From Spongospora subterranea f. sp. subterranea (lineage: Eukaryota > Endomyxa: Phytomyxea > Phytomyxea > Plasmodiophorida), in assembly GCA_049724395.1 (NCBI GenBank), contig JAUGWO010000110.1, positions 1-40,155 of the forward strand: a DNA stretch of 40,155 nucleotides, in the 5' to 3' direction. The position numbers were made by a program, and so were the translations under genes. Shown here piece after piece: positions 10,624-23,639 of this stretch; within the stretch, counting starts at the first letter, position 1; each line of letters starts with the position of its first letter. Under the pieces are notes generated by a model, which was not told the origin of the DNA, did not search any database, and saw only the letters and a program-made list of their open reading frames with translations.

Positions 10624-12003
10624 GGTTTCGTTGACCGATATGATATCGTGGTTTTCGATCACGATGTTCTCTCATTGTTCAAACTTCAATTTAAAGATCA
10701 CATTGGGCCATTTTAGGTCCAAGGGGGCATCGGTTTTTTCATTGGATCGGTTGCGGTTTATTACTTCAAACCTTAAGGCCTATGATGTAGAACGCCAAAT
10801 AACTGCATGGTGCGGTTCCTGATACATTGTTCAAAAGCCTCCAGATAAACAGTGCGGTCGCGTTGACGTGGCTTTCGCAACGCGTCCGCACTGTTTATCT
10901 GGAGGCTTTTGAGCAATGTATCAGGAACCGCACCATGCAGTTATTTAGCGTTCTAGACCATCTAGTTGTCACCCTTGACGATGAGTTATACGGTACTCGT
11001 GCGAAGGATTATCGAGTAAAGACCCTGGCGTCCAGGAAGGCTGACACCGAGGGTCAGTCGGCGGACGTACTTTGCGATGCCTTCTTCCGATTGCCAATCT
11101 GCATTAGATTTCGGCGACGTCAGAAAGGGCAGTCTAAAAATGTTGTGAAATTGCTGAAGATATTGCAAAACTCCAGAGGGAATAATAGCTCTTCTGGTAT
11201 GGTGTCTGGTGGGAGATCCAGGTTACGGAAGTCTGAAGTTTCTTGAGAAACTCGCTCAGTCAGCGATGGGAGGCATCTTCATGTTGCCTGAACATCTGAA
11301 CAACGCTCATCCGTTTGTCACGCAATCAAGGGCAGGAACTGTTCGTGACCATGGTGAATCGGACACTGGATATTCGACAGCAGAAGATGCATCAATTTAG
11401 ATCAGTGTGAATCAAATCCATCAACTACCACAACTGCGAATGCCAGCAACTTTACGATTGATGATTCACCGGATTGCGGTCTTGTATTTTCAGCCAAGAA
11501 AACAGTTCGACGAAGTTCTGCGCCTTCCAACAAAGCAACAATGCAACTGCTATTCGACAGTATGGGGATAAACACTACAGTAAAGTCATCCGGTTGGCAA
11601 TATTGTCCCAGAAACTGATGACACCACACAGGCAGACCATCGACCGGAGAAACGGCGCCTCAGGTATGTTGCTAAGACCTTCGATGCTGAAAACAAATTC
11701 ATGAAGTGTGCCACTAAGTTGGCGAAAATATTCTGAAGAGCGTACAGAGTTAGAACGAGATCTGAAGCGATTAAGGTGGTGATGTCCGAAAACTGTCAAT
11801 CGAGTCCTGATCTCATTCTGTTAGGCTTAATAAAACCGGCCATGAACCTAATCAAGTGAAAGGTGCTGTCAAATGGTGTGTCCTGTGTGGCGACAGCCAT
11901 AGTCAGGCTCATCGAGGCAGACGAACAAGCTTTGAATGCGAACTCTGTCCCGTTCGCCTGTGGGTACGAGTAGCACTGACTCAACCGGAAGAAAAAGGAT
12001 AGT
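10540..12003 (+). mobile_element. Broken piggyBac-like DDE transposase
   Basis: Pieces of one transposase appear in order on the plus strand. An N-terminal part at about 10560-10820 has FMNHINDFIR and SVFSLDRLRFI. The first catalytic region is near 10965 (VTLDDELYGTRA) and continues with RKADTEG and RFRRR. A second acidic region, GDPGYGSLKFLEKL, starts near 11212 and is followed by MLPEHLNNAHPFV. A C-terminal cysteine ribbon at about 11850-11996 has CVLC and CELC pairs. This order matches piggyBac-like DDE_Tnp_1_7 transposases with a cysteine-rich tail, in the version common in oomycetes. The frame changes near 11205 and again before the ribbon, and the N-terminal part is separated from the core by a local hairpin. 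It is therefore a pseudogene. Terminal inverted repeats and target duplications were not found. Confidence 0.6.
10789..10963. repeat. Hairpin-forming inverted duplication inside the transposase
   Basis: Arms of about 75 bp (10789-10864 and 10884-10963) are almost perfect reverse complements, with about two mismatches over the 67 positions compared. The loop is about 20 nt. The right arm is transposase coding sequence just before the first catalytic aspartates. The left arm is its inverted copy, so the duplication arose locally within the element. Confidence 0.95.
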
Positions 12004-12824
12004 TGTTTTAGTATCTGGCACAAACAAAGCGTCTTAGAGCATCATCAAGTGTCCAGCAGTAATGCTGAATTGGAAGCTGCTGAGTCAGCAATACCGGTAT
12101 CAACAAAGAATATGAACAATCGTCGAATGAGACGCCGTTCTAGCGAATTCAGATACTCTATAAACAACAAATTCGCTATGATACGCTCCAAAAACAATCA
12201 CTTTTGACTCACTTTGCTATGAGACGAATGCGACACTATAATCATTTTGATAGGAGAAAAACATGAAGAAACTGCGGGACTTCATTCCACATTTTTTCAT
12301 TAAATACACGAGTAACAATCATGAGTCAATTTTTTCAACAAACTTCTGGTACATGTGTTTTCGCCAACCTTTTATCAATGCCACATATGGTGTCGCCAAG
12401 AAAGGACCGCCGCAAATACCGCGCAAAATGTTTTGCCCAACCTTGTGGTGCCCGGCTCTGCTCAACTCAACAAGATTTCCTTTGCACCTGGGTTTACACC
12501 CACCGTTCACAAAGGATTGAAGCTGATGTAATACACTGTTCGATATTCGAAACCTCATCATCAATGCACTAAGGAATAAAAAAAGGATTTCGGGAGGCCT
12601 CAAGCAGACATAACTTAACTTTTTACATTTGATTGTTTCTGATTTCTTGCCCCAGCGATACTATTATGGCGCTGAGGCATTGACACAACTTGCTTCAATC
12701 AAAATCGGCGCGCCAAATCGGTTTGCGCTGGATTTGTTTCCAGGCCAAGACTATCAGGATTGTGAAGTGGATTACCATCTCCAATTTACTCAACACCAAC
12801 AAGGAACACACAAGTTAAAGTCAG
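12004..12824. other. No supportable gene
   Basis: This stretch lies between the transposase and the fold-back modules. ORFs of 83-94 codons overlap on both strands at 12263-12603 but show no motif. A short inverted pair (agcgaatt ... aaattcgct) sits near 12150-12177 and may be incidental. Confidence 0.4.
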
Positions 12825-13829
12825 GTACTTGATTGAAAACGGACAGATTGGTTTGGAAATGTCAGGGAACTTCTACTGGTATTCAGCAAATAGGGTCATT
12901 TGGCCAATGGCATTCGAATAGATCTCTCAGACCAATGATATTTCGGCCGTTTGGCATTGTCCCTGATACCAAACGGTTTTCATTCATCATGGGACGCGCA
13001 AGTCTGGAATATGAGTCGTGTTCTAACAGATGATAACGGGCCGACTCCATCTTGTGATAATGGCCGACTCCATCTTGTGATAATGGCCGACTCCATCTTG
13101 TGATAATGGCCGACTCCATCTTATCCAAAGTTGACCACGGAACATGATTCATTCTGATATTGACTACTCAGAAATATGATGAACGGGGGAACTCCATCGT
13201 TTAGTGATCGTATTGCCGCCCTGCCACGATTGATAATTACCGACGACATGTTCGATGAGAGAATGATAATGATGAAGAGTCGTCATCCTCCTCCAATTAG
13301 ACGGTCGTCATTGCGATCGAGTCATTCCCCTAATCATTTCTTCCCTTCAAGACGGTGGCGCACCACAACACCGTTCCCTCTCCCCACTATTGGTGAAGAA
13401 ACTGACAAAACAAACAATAAACACAGCAGGTTATGAGATAAGTCTGGATAAAGATGACTTGACAATGGCGATCGCCACTTTGAATGAATGAGATATCGAC
13501 AATGGTGATGTGATTCATTGAAATACTGGTAATGCGAACAGGAAACCGCATAGCTGTTGACCAATGAGCATTACCATCAGCAAAACTGGATTGAACCAGC
13601 CAAGAATTGTTGAAGGTCCCTCATGTTCCGAACTTGGAGCCGCCAGGCGATTTCCGCGGGTCCAAGTGTTGGAAAGACGCAAAGATTCGAACAACAGAGA
13701 GAGGTCTCAACCTTTTATCCGATAACTTATCTCGCGCTCGTTTTGAAGATAATTTTTATTAAAAAGGGCGTTTAGCATTGGTCTTCACGATCATAGATAG
13801 CCACATTTTATTGTTTGTATTGTCAGCGG
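12825..13829 (+). repeat. Fold-back module, copy 1
   Basis: The module runs through a leader, four copies of a 23-bp repeat at about 13033-13125 and a long unique tail ending near 13829. The tail, from about 13030 on, is found again in reverse orientation at 14531-15562. The leader and the first part of the tail are found again in the same orientation at 13905-14530. An 86-codon ORF at 13176-13436 is nearly the same in copies 1 and 3 but shows no motif and is probably incidental. Confidence 0.9.
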
Positions 13830-13904
13830 TCTCCTCGCAGTTGTGAAGCTCAATTTCTTCAAGAATAGGAGAGAGAGGGACCGGTGTTGTGATCTAATCA
13901 AAAT

Positions 13905-14530
13905 CAACACCAACAAGGTCCACACCAGGTACTTCATTGAAAACGAACAGATTGGTTTCGAATGTCAGGGAACATCAACTGGTATTCAGCAAATAGTTTC
14001 ATTTGGCCCATGGTACTCGCAGAGAATCTCCCAGGACAATGATATTTCTGCGGTTTGGCATTGTCCCTGATACCTAACGGTTTTCATTCATCATGGGACG
14101 CGCAAGTCTGGAATATGAGTCGTGTTCTAACAGATGATAACAGGCCGACTCCATCTTGTGATAACAGGCCGACTCCATCCGAGAATGGCCGACTCCATCT
14201 TGTGATTGTGATAATGGCCGACTCCATCTTGTGATAATGGCCGACTCCATCTTGTGATAATGACCGACTCCATTTTGTCCACCGTTGACTACGGAATAGG
14301 ATTCATTCTGATATTGACTACTCAGAAATATGATGAACGGGGGAACTCCATCGTTTAGTGATCGTATTGCCGCCCTGCCATGATTGATAATTACCCACGA
14401 CATGTTCGATGAGAGAATGATATTGATGAAGAGTCGTTATCCTCCTCCAATAAGACGATCGTTATCCCGATCGAGGTTGTTATCTGGACCCCATTTCCTT
14501 AATCATTTCTTCCCTCCAAGACGTTTCCGC
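13905..14530 (+). repeat. Fold-back module, copy 2 (truncated)
   Basis: This is a direct copy of the leader (from the region near 12825), the 23-bp array (about six irregular units at 14139-14280) and the first part of the tail. It stops near 14525 where it meets inverted copy 3. Sequence differs from copy 1 by scattered substitutions and small indels. Confidence 0.9.
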
Positions 14531-15640
14531 TGATAATACAAACAATAAAATGTGGCTATCTATGATCGTGAAGACCAATGCTAAACGCCCCTTGAAAGGT
14601 ATCTTCAACGGGCGCGGGATAAGTTATCGGATAAGAGGCTGAGAGACCTCTCTCTGTTGTTCCAATCTTTGATCCGCCTTTCGACCTGCGGAAATCTCCT
14701 GGCGGCTCCAAGTTCGGAACATGAGGGACCTTCAACAATTCTTGGCTTGGTTCAATCCAGTTGTGCTGATGGTAATGCTCATTGGTCAACACCTATGCGG
14801 TTTCCTGTTCGCATTACCAGTATTTCAATGAATCACATCACCATTGTCGATATCTCATTCATTCAAAGTGGCGATCGCCATGGTCAAGTCATCTTTATCC
14901 AGACTCATCTCATACACTGCTGTGTTTATTGTTTGTATTGTCAGTTTCTTCACCAATAGTGGAGAGAGGGAACGGTGTTGTGGTGCGCCACCGTCTTGAA
15001 GGGAAGAGATGATTAGGGGAATGACTCGATTGGAATGACGACCGTCTAAATGGAGGAGGATGACGACTCTTCATCATTATCATTCTCTCATCGAACATGT
15101 CGTCGGTAATTATCAATCGTGGCAGGGCGGCAATACGATCACTAAACGATGGAGTTCCCCCGTTCATCATATTTCTGAGTAGTCAATATCAGAATGAATC
15201 ATGTTCCGTGGTCAATTTTGGATAAGATGGAGTCGGCCATTATCACAAGATGGAGTCGGCCATTATCACAAGATGGAGTCGGCCATTATCACAAGATGGA
15301 GTCGGCCATTATCACAAGATGGAGTCGGCCATTATCACAAGATGGTGTCGGCCATTATCACAAGATGGAGTCGGCCATTATCACAAGATGGAGTCGGCCA
15401 TTATCACAAGATGGAGTCGGCCATTATTACAAGATGGAGTCGGCCATTATCACAAGATGGAGTCGGCCATTATCACTAGCCATTATCACAAGATGGAGTC
15501 GGCCATTATCACAAGATGTAGTCGGCCATTATCACAAGATGGAGTGGGTCATTATCATCTGTTAGAACACGACTCAACTTCCATAGTCGGGTTGGGCAGG
15601 ATGGAGTCGGCGGTTATCACAAGATGGAATCAACCGTCAT
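14531..15640 (-). repeat. Fold-back module, copy 3 (inverted)
   Basis: Copy 3 is the reverse complement of copy 1 from about 13829 back to 13030. It starts with the same aacaataaaatgtggct segment and ends in a much larger 23-bp array. Copies 1 and 3 therefore form arms of about 0.8-1 kb around a spacer of about 0.7 kb that holds copy 2. Such a structure resembles a fold-back transposon, but no transposase is present. Confidence 0.9.
15225..15562 (-). repeat. 23-bp tandem array, about 14 units
   Basis: The unit reads aagatggagtcggcc plus attatcac on the plus strand and is repeated about 14 times with few changes. The same unit occurs in opposite orientation about four times at 13033-13125 and about six times at 14139-14280. 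Because 23 is not a multiple of three, all three frames stay open and give long but meaningless ORFs here. Confidence 0.97.
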
Positions 15641-15730
15641 CAGTTGTTTAACCCGACTCGTATTCCATAGTCGGGTTGAAAAAGACGGAGTTGGCCGTTG
15701 TCTTCTGGTGAACACGACTCGTGAATCATG
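15561..15730. repeat. Degenerate repeat of about 65-80 bp, three units
   Basis: Segments beginning near 15561, 15643 and 15707 share an acacgactc or acccgactc core, and the first two share ccatagtcgggttg. The first carries on from the fold-back module. So this is an older, decayed tandem extension of its outer end. Confidence 0.6.
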
Positions 15731-15853
15731 ATTGGCGTCCCCCGAATAGATATCATGAGCCCTCTGGTCATCGGGCAGAGTCTCGTTCATGTTCCTATCT
15801 ATTAAACGTGTAAGTCCTCAAACATCACCACAAGCCGTTTACCGTCTCGCAAT

Positions 15854-16013
15854 GAACTCTGACCAATTCACTGAGAATGCCAGTTCAGTTTCATTGTGCG
15901 AATATTGATTGATTCAGCGAGAAACAATTTGACCAGAAATGGCTTCATGGCACTGCGGTTTTAAGCATTTGCACAGTAAAATTGAACTGGCATCTTAACC
16001 AATTGGTCAGAAT
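15854..16013. repeat. Imperfect inverted repeat (about 45-bp arms)
   Basis: Arms at about 15854-15899 and 15971-16013 are reverse complements with several mismatches around shared tctgaccaatt and gatgccagttca-like cores. The loop is about 70 nt. It could be a short hairpin element or a structured transcript; no further evidence is visible. Confidence 0.65.
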
Positions 16014-18424
16014 TAACGGCGATGCGATGGACGAATGGACGATGTTTCACACCAATCTAAAGCAACAGACGACCTAGAGTGTTTGGTTTAAACGGCTCTG
16101 TACTTTGAAGACAATCGACAACGTCGTTTCCTGAACTTACAGGATCATCCTATGACATATATTGCTTTAGACCACGATTGTTCGGAGCCATTACAATCTT
16201 GGCTTTCCTGATCTGGAACGATTTACCATCCCCCAATTGTATTGTGAACTTGGAGTTGTCCTTCATCGATATCGCACTCATTGAGAAAAAGAAATAGGAG
16301 CGCGTCAGAGCATATATTTGGAATCGCCGCGCAATGAAACAATTTCTGGTCTCCCGTTTTCTCACTGGATAATCGGAATTTGCTGAGTCGAATTGGACTG
16401 CCATTCGGCACGCCGATCGATACCAAGTTCTTTATCGTTTTCTCAGAAAGCCTGCTCGTCGACCGCATGAATCTGTATAGCAATATCGGCGTTTGCAACA
16501 CCGACTGTGTTTTTACGGCATAGTTCAGTTGATCAGACAGAATGATACGGTTCCTCAACGTCAACCCAGCCGTTCATTTTTTTTGGAAGACTCTTCAGGG
16601 GTTGGGAACACCCAATGGCATTCAAGCTAATGGAAACATTTAAATCATCTCTGAGAATTGTATATTATTTGCTGCCCACGCCAGTTTCTGATGAGGAGAT
16701 CTATCGCGTCGCCTTCAGGAATGTGTATCAAGATCTCAATGTCATCGTTGACCTGTCCACCAAAAGTACCGTCAATTATCATTTGTTCAGCTTTGGTTGG
16801 ATTCATCGAAACTCTGGTTAGAGCAGGTTACAACACCCACCCCCCGATATTGGCATTAACGGTCCGTCTCATTAGGTGCCATCTTTCAATCGCAAGTCTT
16901 CCACTTCAACTAAGAATAGCAGAATGTGTTCTCGTCGATTTCATAATTGCACGTGCGACGATGGGTCATTCCTGTATTTTTCATTGAATTAAGCTGTAAC
17001 GGACGTATGGTCATCGAGATTCATGGGTAATCGGCCCGATGGTTTTATATTATCCGACGAAGTTGCTTTCCCTGTCTGCCTACTGAGGAACGCAGCGTAC
17101 GATGAGACGCTGGATCCTGCGTTAAAAGCATAGGTTCGCTTTCGCGAGATTAGTTTAGATCCAGCCGCTCCCGATCCAACCTCTTAAATCGTCAGGCCTT
17201 GTCTGAACAATTATGGGACCCATGTGCACAGTCCGCAGAATTATTGTCAAACCTGAACAGCAGGCACTGTCCTCAGACGCGCAACCCTGCCGCTGTCGTC
17301 GACCCTGGCCACCTCGCCGCGATGTCAGAATGCGCTTGTCAAACTCAGTTCCATCTGGGAACAGCTCCTGGATTGCCCACCGCGTTCAATGCATTGTCAA
17401 ATAGTGGGGCGTTCGCATTCAAATTGGCTTTGAAAAAGCGATGGGATTATAGTAGTCCTCGATAATTGCTCTTTGGTAATTCCATAAGTTTTTGTCGTCA
17501 TTTGTGGCCATTTCGTGATTGGAGGCCTTTTTTATCATCATAGTCCATGCTTATTAACCATAACATCGTCCATTGGAGAACACTTGTCTGGGAATCGCAG
17601 GAAATTCCCATCGTAATCCTACCATGCGACTGACATCGCGGCGCCCGATCCCACAATCGCTAGCGACCGGTTCCCCATTGTTGCGCTCGATCTGCCGCCT
17701 CCAGATGTGTCTGATTAGTCGCCAGCTGAGGGGAGCGTGACGTTTCTGAGACTGAATGATTCGCAGATGACTCTCGCCCCATTTTGTCGTTCATTAGAAT
17801 CGATTTTTGATCGTGCAATCTCTACGGTGGCAAAATACACATGCGGGTTATCATATAGTCCGAAATCTTAGTTAGTCACCCTAAAGTTGGGCGACATCTG
17901 TCAACCTGAGAAGCTCCTAGAAGTTTCCAGAATGATGCTCTATAGTACCGAAAAATTGAATCGCAATAGTTTCTGTATCGTTACGTTGTTAAAGTGGTCC
18001 ATATCGCAACATTGCCTGCGTTCTACGAAATTGCAGATGAAATCTCAAGCGCTGCACAGACCAAAAATTGAGCGGTTGCCCCAAAATTGCACAGTTCACA
18101 GAGGCTCAGAAGGTGCTGGCAGGGACGCGTCGTTCGTGTATCTCCTTTGTCGGTACAAATAGAAGGATATTTTACTGTTCGCTTGCTCGCTGAAGTTGGC
18201 ATGAACAGCCCAGTTCCTGATATCCCTGTTGTCAACTACACACTCGATCGACATTATTTCGATGAGATTGGTGGAGTGATCAAACTTGTGCTATTGGAAT
18301 CAACCCATAGTGTACTCTGTATGAAAAAGAACAATATTTGAATGTAATGACACTTGCTACCTTTGCGTCCAAACATGCAGGAGCTGTAAATTCTTTCCTT
18401 CAGAATAGGTATGTTTTTTGAAAG
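16014..18424. other. Region of weak ORFs, no recognised gene
   Basis: Several short frames look slightly coding-like. On the minus strand, 16564-16223 and 16404-16150 overlap. A 52-residue frame near 16810-16650 contains DDIEILIHIPEGD. On the plus strand, 18087-18341 contains IEGYFTVRLLAEVGM. None shows a family I recognise, and no splice set links them convincingly. A decayed or highly diverged multi-exon gene is possible. Confidence 0.35.
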
Positions 18425-18439
18425 AAAAAAGAAAACCAA
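18425..18439 (-). terminator. Pol III T-run after tRNA-Val
   Basis: On the minus strand the tRNA 3' end is followed within a few bases by TTTT and then TTTTTT. This is the usual Pol III termination signal. Confidence 0.8.
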
Positions 18440-18512
18440 TGTCCAAAGCCAGTCTCGAACTGGCGACCTCGTGTGTGTTAGACACGTGTGATAACCCCTA
18501 CACCATTCGGAC
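18440..18512 (-). tRNA. tRNA-Val(AAC)
   Basis: On the minus strand a 73-nt cloverleaf folds fully. The 7-bp acceptor stem has one G-U pair and discriminator A. T8 and the D-arm (GTGT...) are normal. A perfect 5-bp anticodon stem (CGTGT/ACACG) encloses loop CTAACAC with anticodon AAC. The variable loop is AGGTC, and a perfect T-arm (GCCAG/CTGGC) encloses TTCGAGA. The anticodon reads GUU valine codons, and the loop is identical to that of other eukaryotic tRNA-Val(AAC). There is no intron. A T-run follows directly. Confidence 0.95.
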
Positions 18513-18829
18513 AATCCACATGCTCGATTTTAGAAACTACTCTACTGATCGCATTCCAGTCACTTCGATGAAGTTACCCGTCTGTCACCATTTTCGGGTT
18601 GCTGTAGCCGATGTTGATGATGCGCCATAGGCCCAGTGAATATGCAAAAATAGAACGCACTTCTGTTGCACTTCCAGTGAGGTGCACCTACTTTACCGGC
18701 TGTGTACATAAGTACATACACCTGGGTCAATGATGCCACTGTAATGGCCACACTGGCACAAAACGGCCTTCACTTCAACATTATCGGTATCTGGGGCGGT
18801 TCAACCCGTTGTGTTTTTTCGACCGGCTC

Positions 18830-20080
18830 ATGTCGGAAACACGCCTGAATGTGTTTCCGTCGCGAATGGCCCTGCAAAACATGAAGGCTAAGCTGATTGG
18901 CGCCAAACGTGGATACGAATTGCTCAAGAAAAAATCCGATGCGCTCAAGACGAAAATCAGGACCATCACAAAAAAGATTTTCGAAGTCCGTTTAATTGCA
19001 CAAATAAATCTCAGTCTGTTATCTTTCTTGGCAGTTGTTTTATCAAAGCGTTTTAAACATCGCCCAATTAGTTTAATCCGCGTTAGTATATTTCTGATTT
19101 ATTTTCGTTTACCCGTTGGTCGATTCTGTCTATGGACTTCTATTTTCATTGGGAGTTTTTGCAGAAATTAATATGTCCACTCGATATTTTTGCAGACGAA
19201 ACAGTCCATCGGAGAGGATATGAAAGCGGCGACGTTTTCGCATACAGAAGCGACATGGGCTGCCGGTGATTTCAAGTTAGTTTCTGAATACGTTTTGCAT
19301 CGTTTTAGCCATTGAATTTTTGCAGCAACAAAGTTATTTCATCTGTCGAAACCGCGTCCTTGAAAGTCAAAGTTACGATTGAGAATATTGCTGGCGTGAA
19401 AATTCCGACTTTCGCGCCTTCCAAACTGGATGCTGATGACGGGATTGTTGGCCTGTCAAAGGGCGGCCGGCAAATCACCAAATGTCGCGATGTCTTTACA
19501 AAAGTTTTGGACAAATTGATCGTTTTGGCGTCGTTACAGGTTGGATGTGTGCCGTCAATTCTCCATTTTTCTTGTGTATCTCTTAATGGTTTTTAGACGT
19601 CTTTGAAGTTGGTCGATTCCGCTCTTCAGGTGACCAACCGGCGTGTCAACGCCTTGAACTTTGTCGTGATACCAAAACTCGAAAATACCGTTGCGTATAT
19701 TCTTAGCGAACTTGACGTATGTTTTCATCAGCTTTAAGCGTCTGTTCCTAAACCTGATCTCTCTCCAGGAACTCGAGCGTGAAGAATTTTATAGGTTCAA
19801 AATCAGTGCTATCCGAATGCATCCCAACGTTTTCCTGAACCTTTCTGGTTAGGTTAAAGATGGTGAAGGCGTTCAAAGTTCAGGAACAGGAACAGGCTGA
19901 TAAACAGAGGGAGTCGGCATATGCAATCCCTAGTTAGTGCTATCTTGGGATCTTGTCATGAGTTAATTGATCACAGTGAAATCAAACAAATCTGTCGGCG
20001 CACCGCCAGACGAGAACAACCTGCTCGTGGCTGTTCCGGATCCGGATATGATCATCACAAACCTCGCCGATTTCCAATAA
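18830..20080 (+). CDS. V-type proton ATPase subunit D (central stalk)
   Basis: Subunit D (yeast Vma8) is part of the rotor of the vacuolar H+-ATPase that acidifies vacuoles and endosomes. Seven exons are proposed: 18830-18985, 19196-19275, 19326-19539, 19597-19716, 19769-19794, 19853-19932 and 19977-20080. All have GT-AG borders and kept phase, giving 259 residues, the normal family size (about 245-260). Family landmarks in order are NVFPSRM near the start, LLKKKSDAL, TEATWAAGDF, LASLQTSL, VTNRRVNALN, a VIPKLENT segment and ELDELEREEFYR. The fifth exon is a 26-nt microexon. The last intron is only 44 nt. Its donor sits directly at an in-frame TAG, so failure to splice gives a protein ending a few residues after the coiled-coil. 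The final exon (ending TNLADFQ) is less conserved and therefore less certain. Confidence 0.92.
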
Positions 20081-20154
20081 CGCGTTCGTATTGCTCTGAT
20101 AAACTATAGACTTTTTATTTTATTTGAAAATCATTTGCGATCGTGCTCATCAGT

Positions 20155-20518
20155 TTCAGGAATTGCTAATCAACAGCCTGGGTTGTCTTTTATCCCGCTG
20201 CTACATCACGCTGTTGGTTTCAGAAATTTACATCTCGAAAAACACACTTCGTATTGCCAACGTCTGCTACATTCCTTGGCAATGCTTTTCGGCTATGACC
20301 AAGACGGAAGTAATTGTCAGCTGATGCTAAAGTTTCCCGTTGTTTTTTTTTGCCGCAGCTGATGTTTGTCCGGCAGATCTGAAGGTTTCTTCATTGAGCT
20401 TTAAACGTTCCGATATTAATTTCGATGGCCCAACGTTGTTTCACCGGCCGACCACGACTGACATCATTTCAGTTGCCTTGAATTGTTCATCGGCCGAGCT
20501 CCGAGTGACCGATGATTG
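20155..20518 (+). CDS. Unrecognised partial gene, two exons
   Basis: An open stretch at about 20155-20308 can be spliced with kept phase to 20359-20518 through a 50-nt GT-AG intron ending in a long T-run and GCAG. Together they give about 104 residues ending at TGA. The peptide includes HHAVGFRNLHLEKHTSYC, FGYDQDG and SDINFDGPTLFHRP, which look coding, but I do not recognise a family. A TTTCAG acceptor precedes the first exon. No ATG lies between it and the V-ATPase stop at 20080. The start is therefore unknown: it may be a gene remnant, a non-ATG start, or an exon joined to something further upstream. Confidence 0.4.
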
Positions 20519-20606
20519 AAAATGGCCGAATGCTATCGGCACAGATCGATTGTTGCATTGGTCTGATTCGCTAAGCGTGTGCAACGGCCGTAATTAATCA
20601 CCCACG

Positions 20607-21347
20607 ATGCCTCCTTCCGATCTGCCTGAGTTCTCGTTTGAAGAATTGGCCGCTACCTTCGGGGCGGATATCATGTCTCCGACGTTCAACCGCATCTGTT
20701 CTGGCCTTTCGTTCACTGGAGTCGATCCGATCAGCGCAGCCGGCATGTTTCCAAACGTAAACCTAACCTGTTGCAAACACCCATGCTCAGGGTTGGGTTC
20801 CCATGACTTGTCGTCGAAGCCGCAGCCGGTCCTCCCCCGTGAACTTCTACAAGAAATCTATAACATCGACATCGAGACATTGGATCTGATGAAAACTCTG
20901 AGCGAGGCTTCTCCGCCAGAAAACATCCAGCAGCCGGAGGCGGTTCCAGAGCCAATCCAAGCTGGTTTGTCCGATCTGTTTCCGTTCCCGGACCTGCCAT
21001 TGATCGAGCCCGAAATTCTGGAGCCAATTGAAGTCAGTATAGACAAACGACAAAAACCTACACCACCGCCCTTGGCACAGGACATCAGACCGGTGGCAAC
21101 GGAGCCCCAAACGCGAACCACAACGACCTTCGAGCAACGCATATCGACCAATCCGCGTTACAAGACGAAGGTGGCATGTGAAAATTGCGCCCGATTCAAG
21201 CTGGCGTGTGACGCAAACAGGCCCTGTAGCCGTTGTTCGAGCAAGAACCGCATATGCATCGACCGTGAACATCGACGTCGCAAAACGACGGAACGACCTC
21301 GTAAACGTTCGCACACGGACATGGTGGATGGATTCTACTATGCTTGA
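20607..21347 (+). CDS. Small protein with C-terminal Zn2Cys6 cluster (protein 1)
   Basis: This single-exon gene encodes 246 residues. Six cysteines at C191, C194, C201, C207, C210 and C217 have the spacing of the Zn2Cys6 binuclear zinc cluster, a DNA-binding domain of transcription factors. They are followed by a very basic stretch (REHRRRK, then RPRKRS) that fits DNA contact and nuclear import. The cluster is at the C-terminus, whereas most fungal proteins of this class have it at the N-terminus. The first 150 residues are acidic and rich in Pro and Leu (for example FPFPDLPLIEPEILEPIE), like an activation domain. The fungal-type middle homology region is absent. An AATAAA signal lies at 21412, 65 nt after the stop. 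It is a clear paralogue of the gene at 24918-25517; the RYKTKVAC lead-in is shared exactly. A role as a transcription regulator is inference. Confidence 0.88.
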   Translation: MPPSDLPEFSFEELAATFGADIMSPTFNRICSGLSFTGVDPISAAGMFPNVNLTCCKHPCSGLGSHDLSSKPQPVLPRELLQEIYNIDIETLDLMKTLSEASPPENIQQPEAVPEPIQAGLSDLFPFPDLPLIEPEILEPIEVSIDKRQKPTPPPLAQDIRPVATEPQTRTTTTFEQRISTNPRYKTKVACENCARFKLACDANRPCSRCSSKNRICIDREHRRRKTTERPRKRSHTDMVDGFYYA

Positions 21348-21417
21348 TTGGACACTCAGTACTACCAGGAATCCCTGTTAGTGATCTTTGCAGCCGAAAA
21401 AATGGCTGCACAATAAA

Positions 21418-23639
<2,222 letters not shown>

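Noticed and set aside
15194-15651. Long plus-strand ORFs of 92-133 codons in all three frames
   Set aside because: They are translations of the 23-bp tandem array, whose unit has no stop in any frame; they show only array periodicity.
19932-19937. In-frame AGT TAG as the end of V-ATPase subunit D
   Set aside because: It lies at a good GT donor. Splicing to 19977 keeps phase and adds a coding-like C-terminus, giving normal length. An alternative short form is noted as a finding.
20731-21314. Minus-strand ORFs of 97-155 codons
   Set aside because: They are antisense shadows of the first Zn2Cys6 gene.
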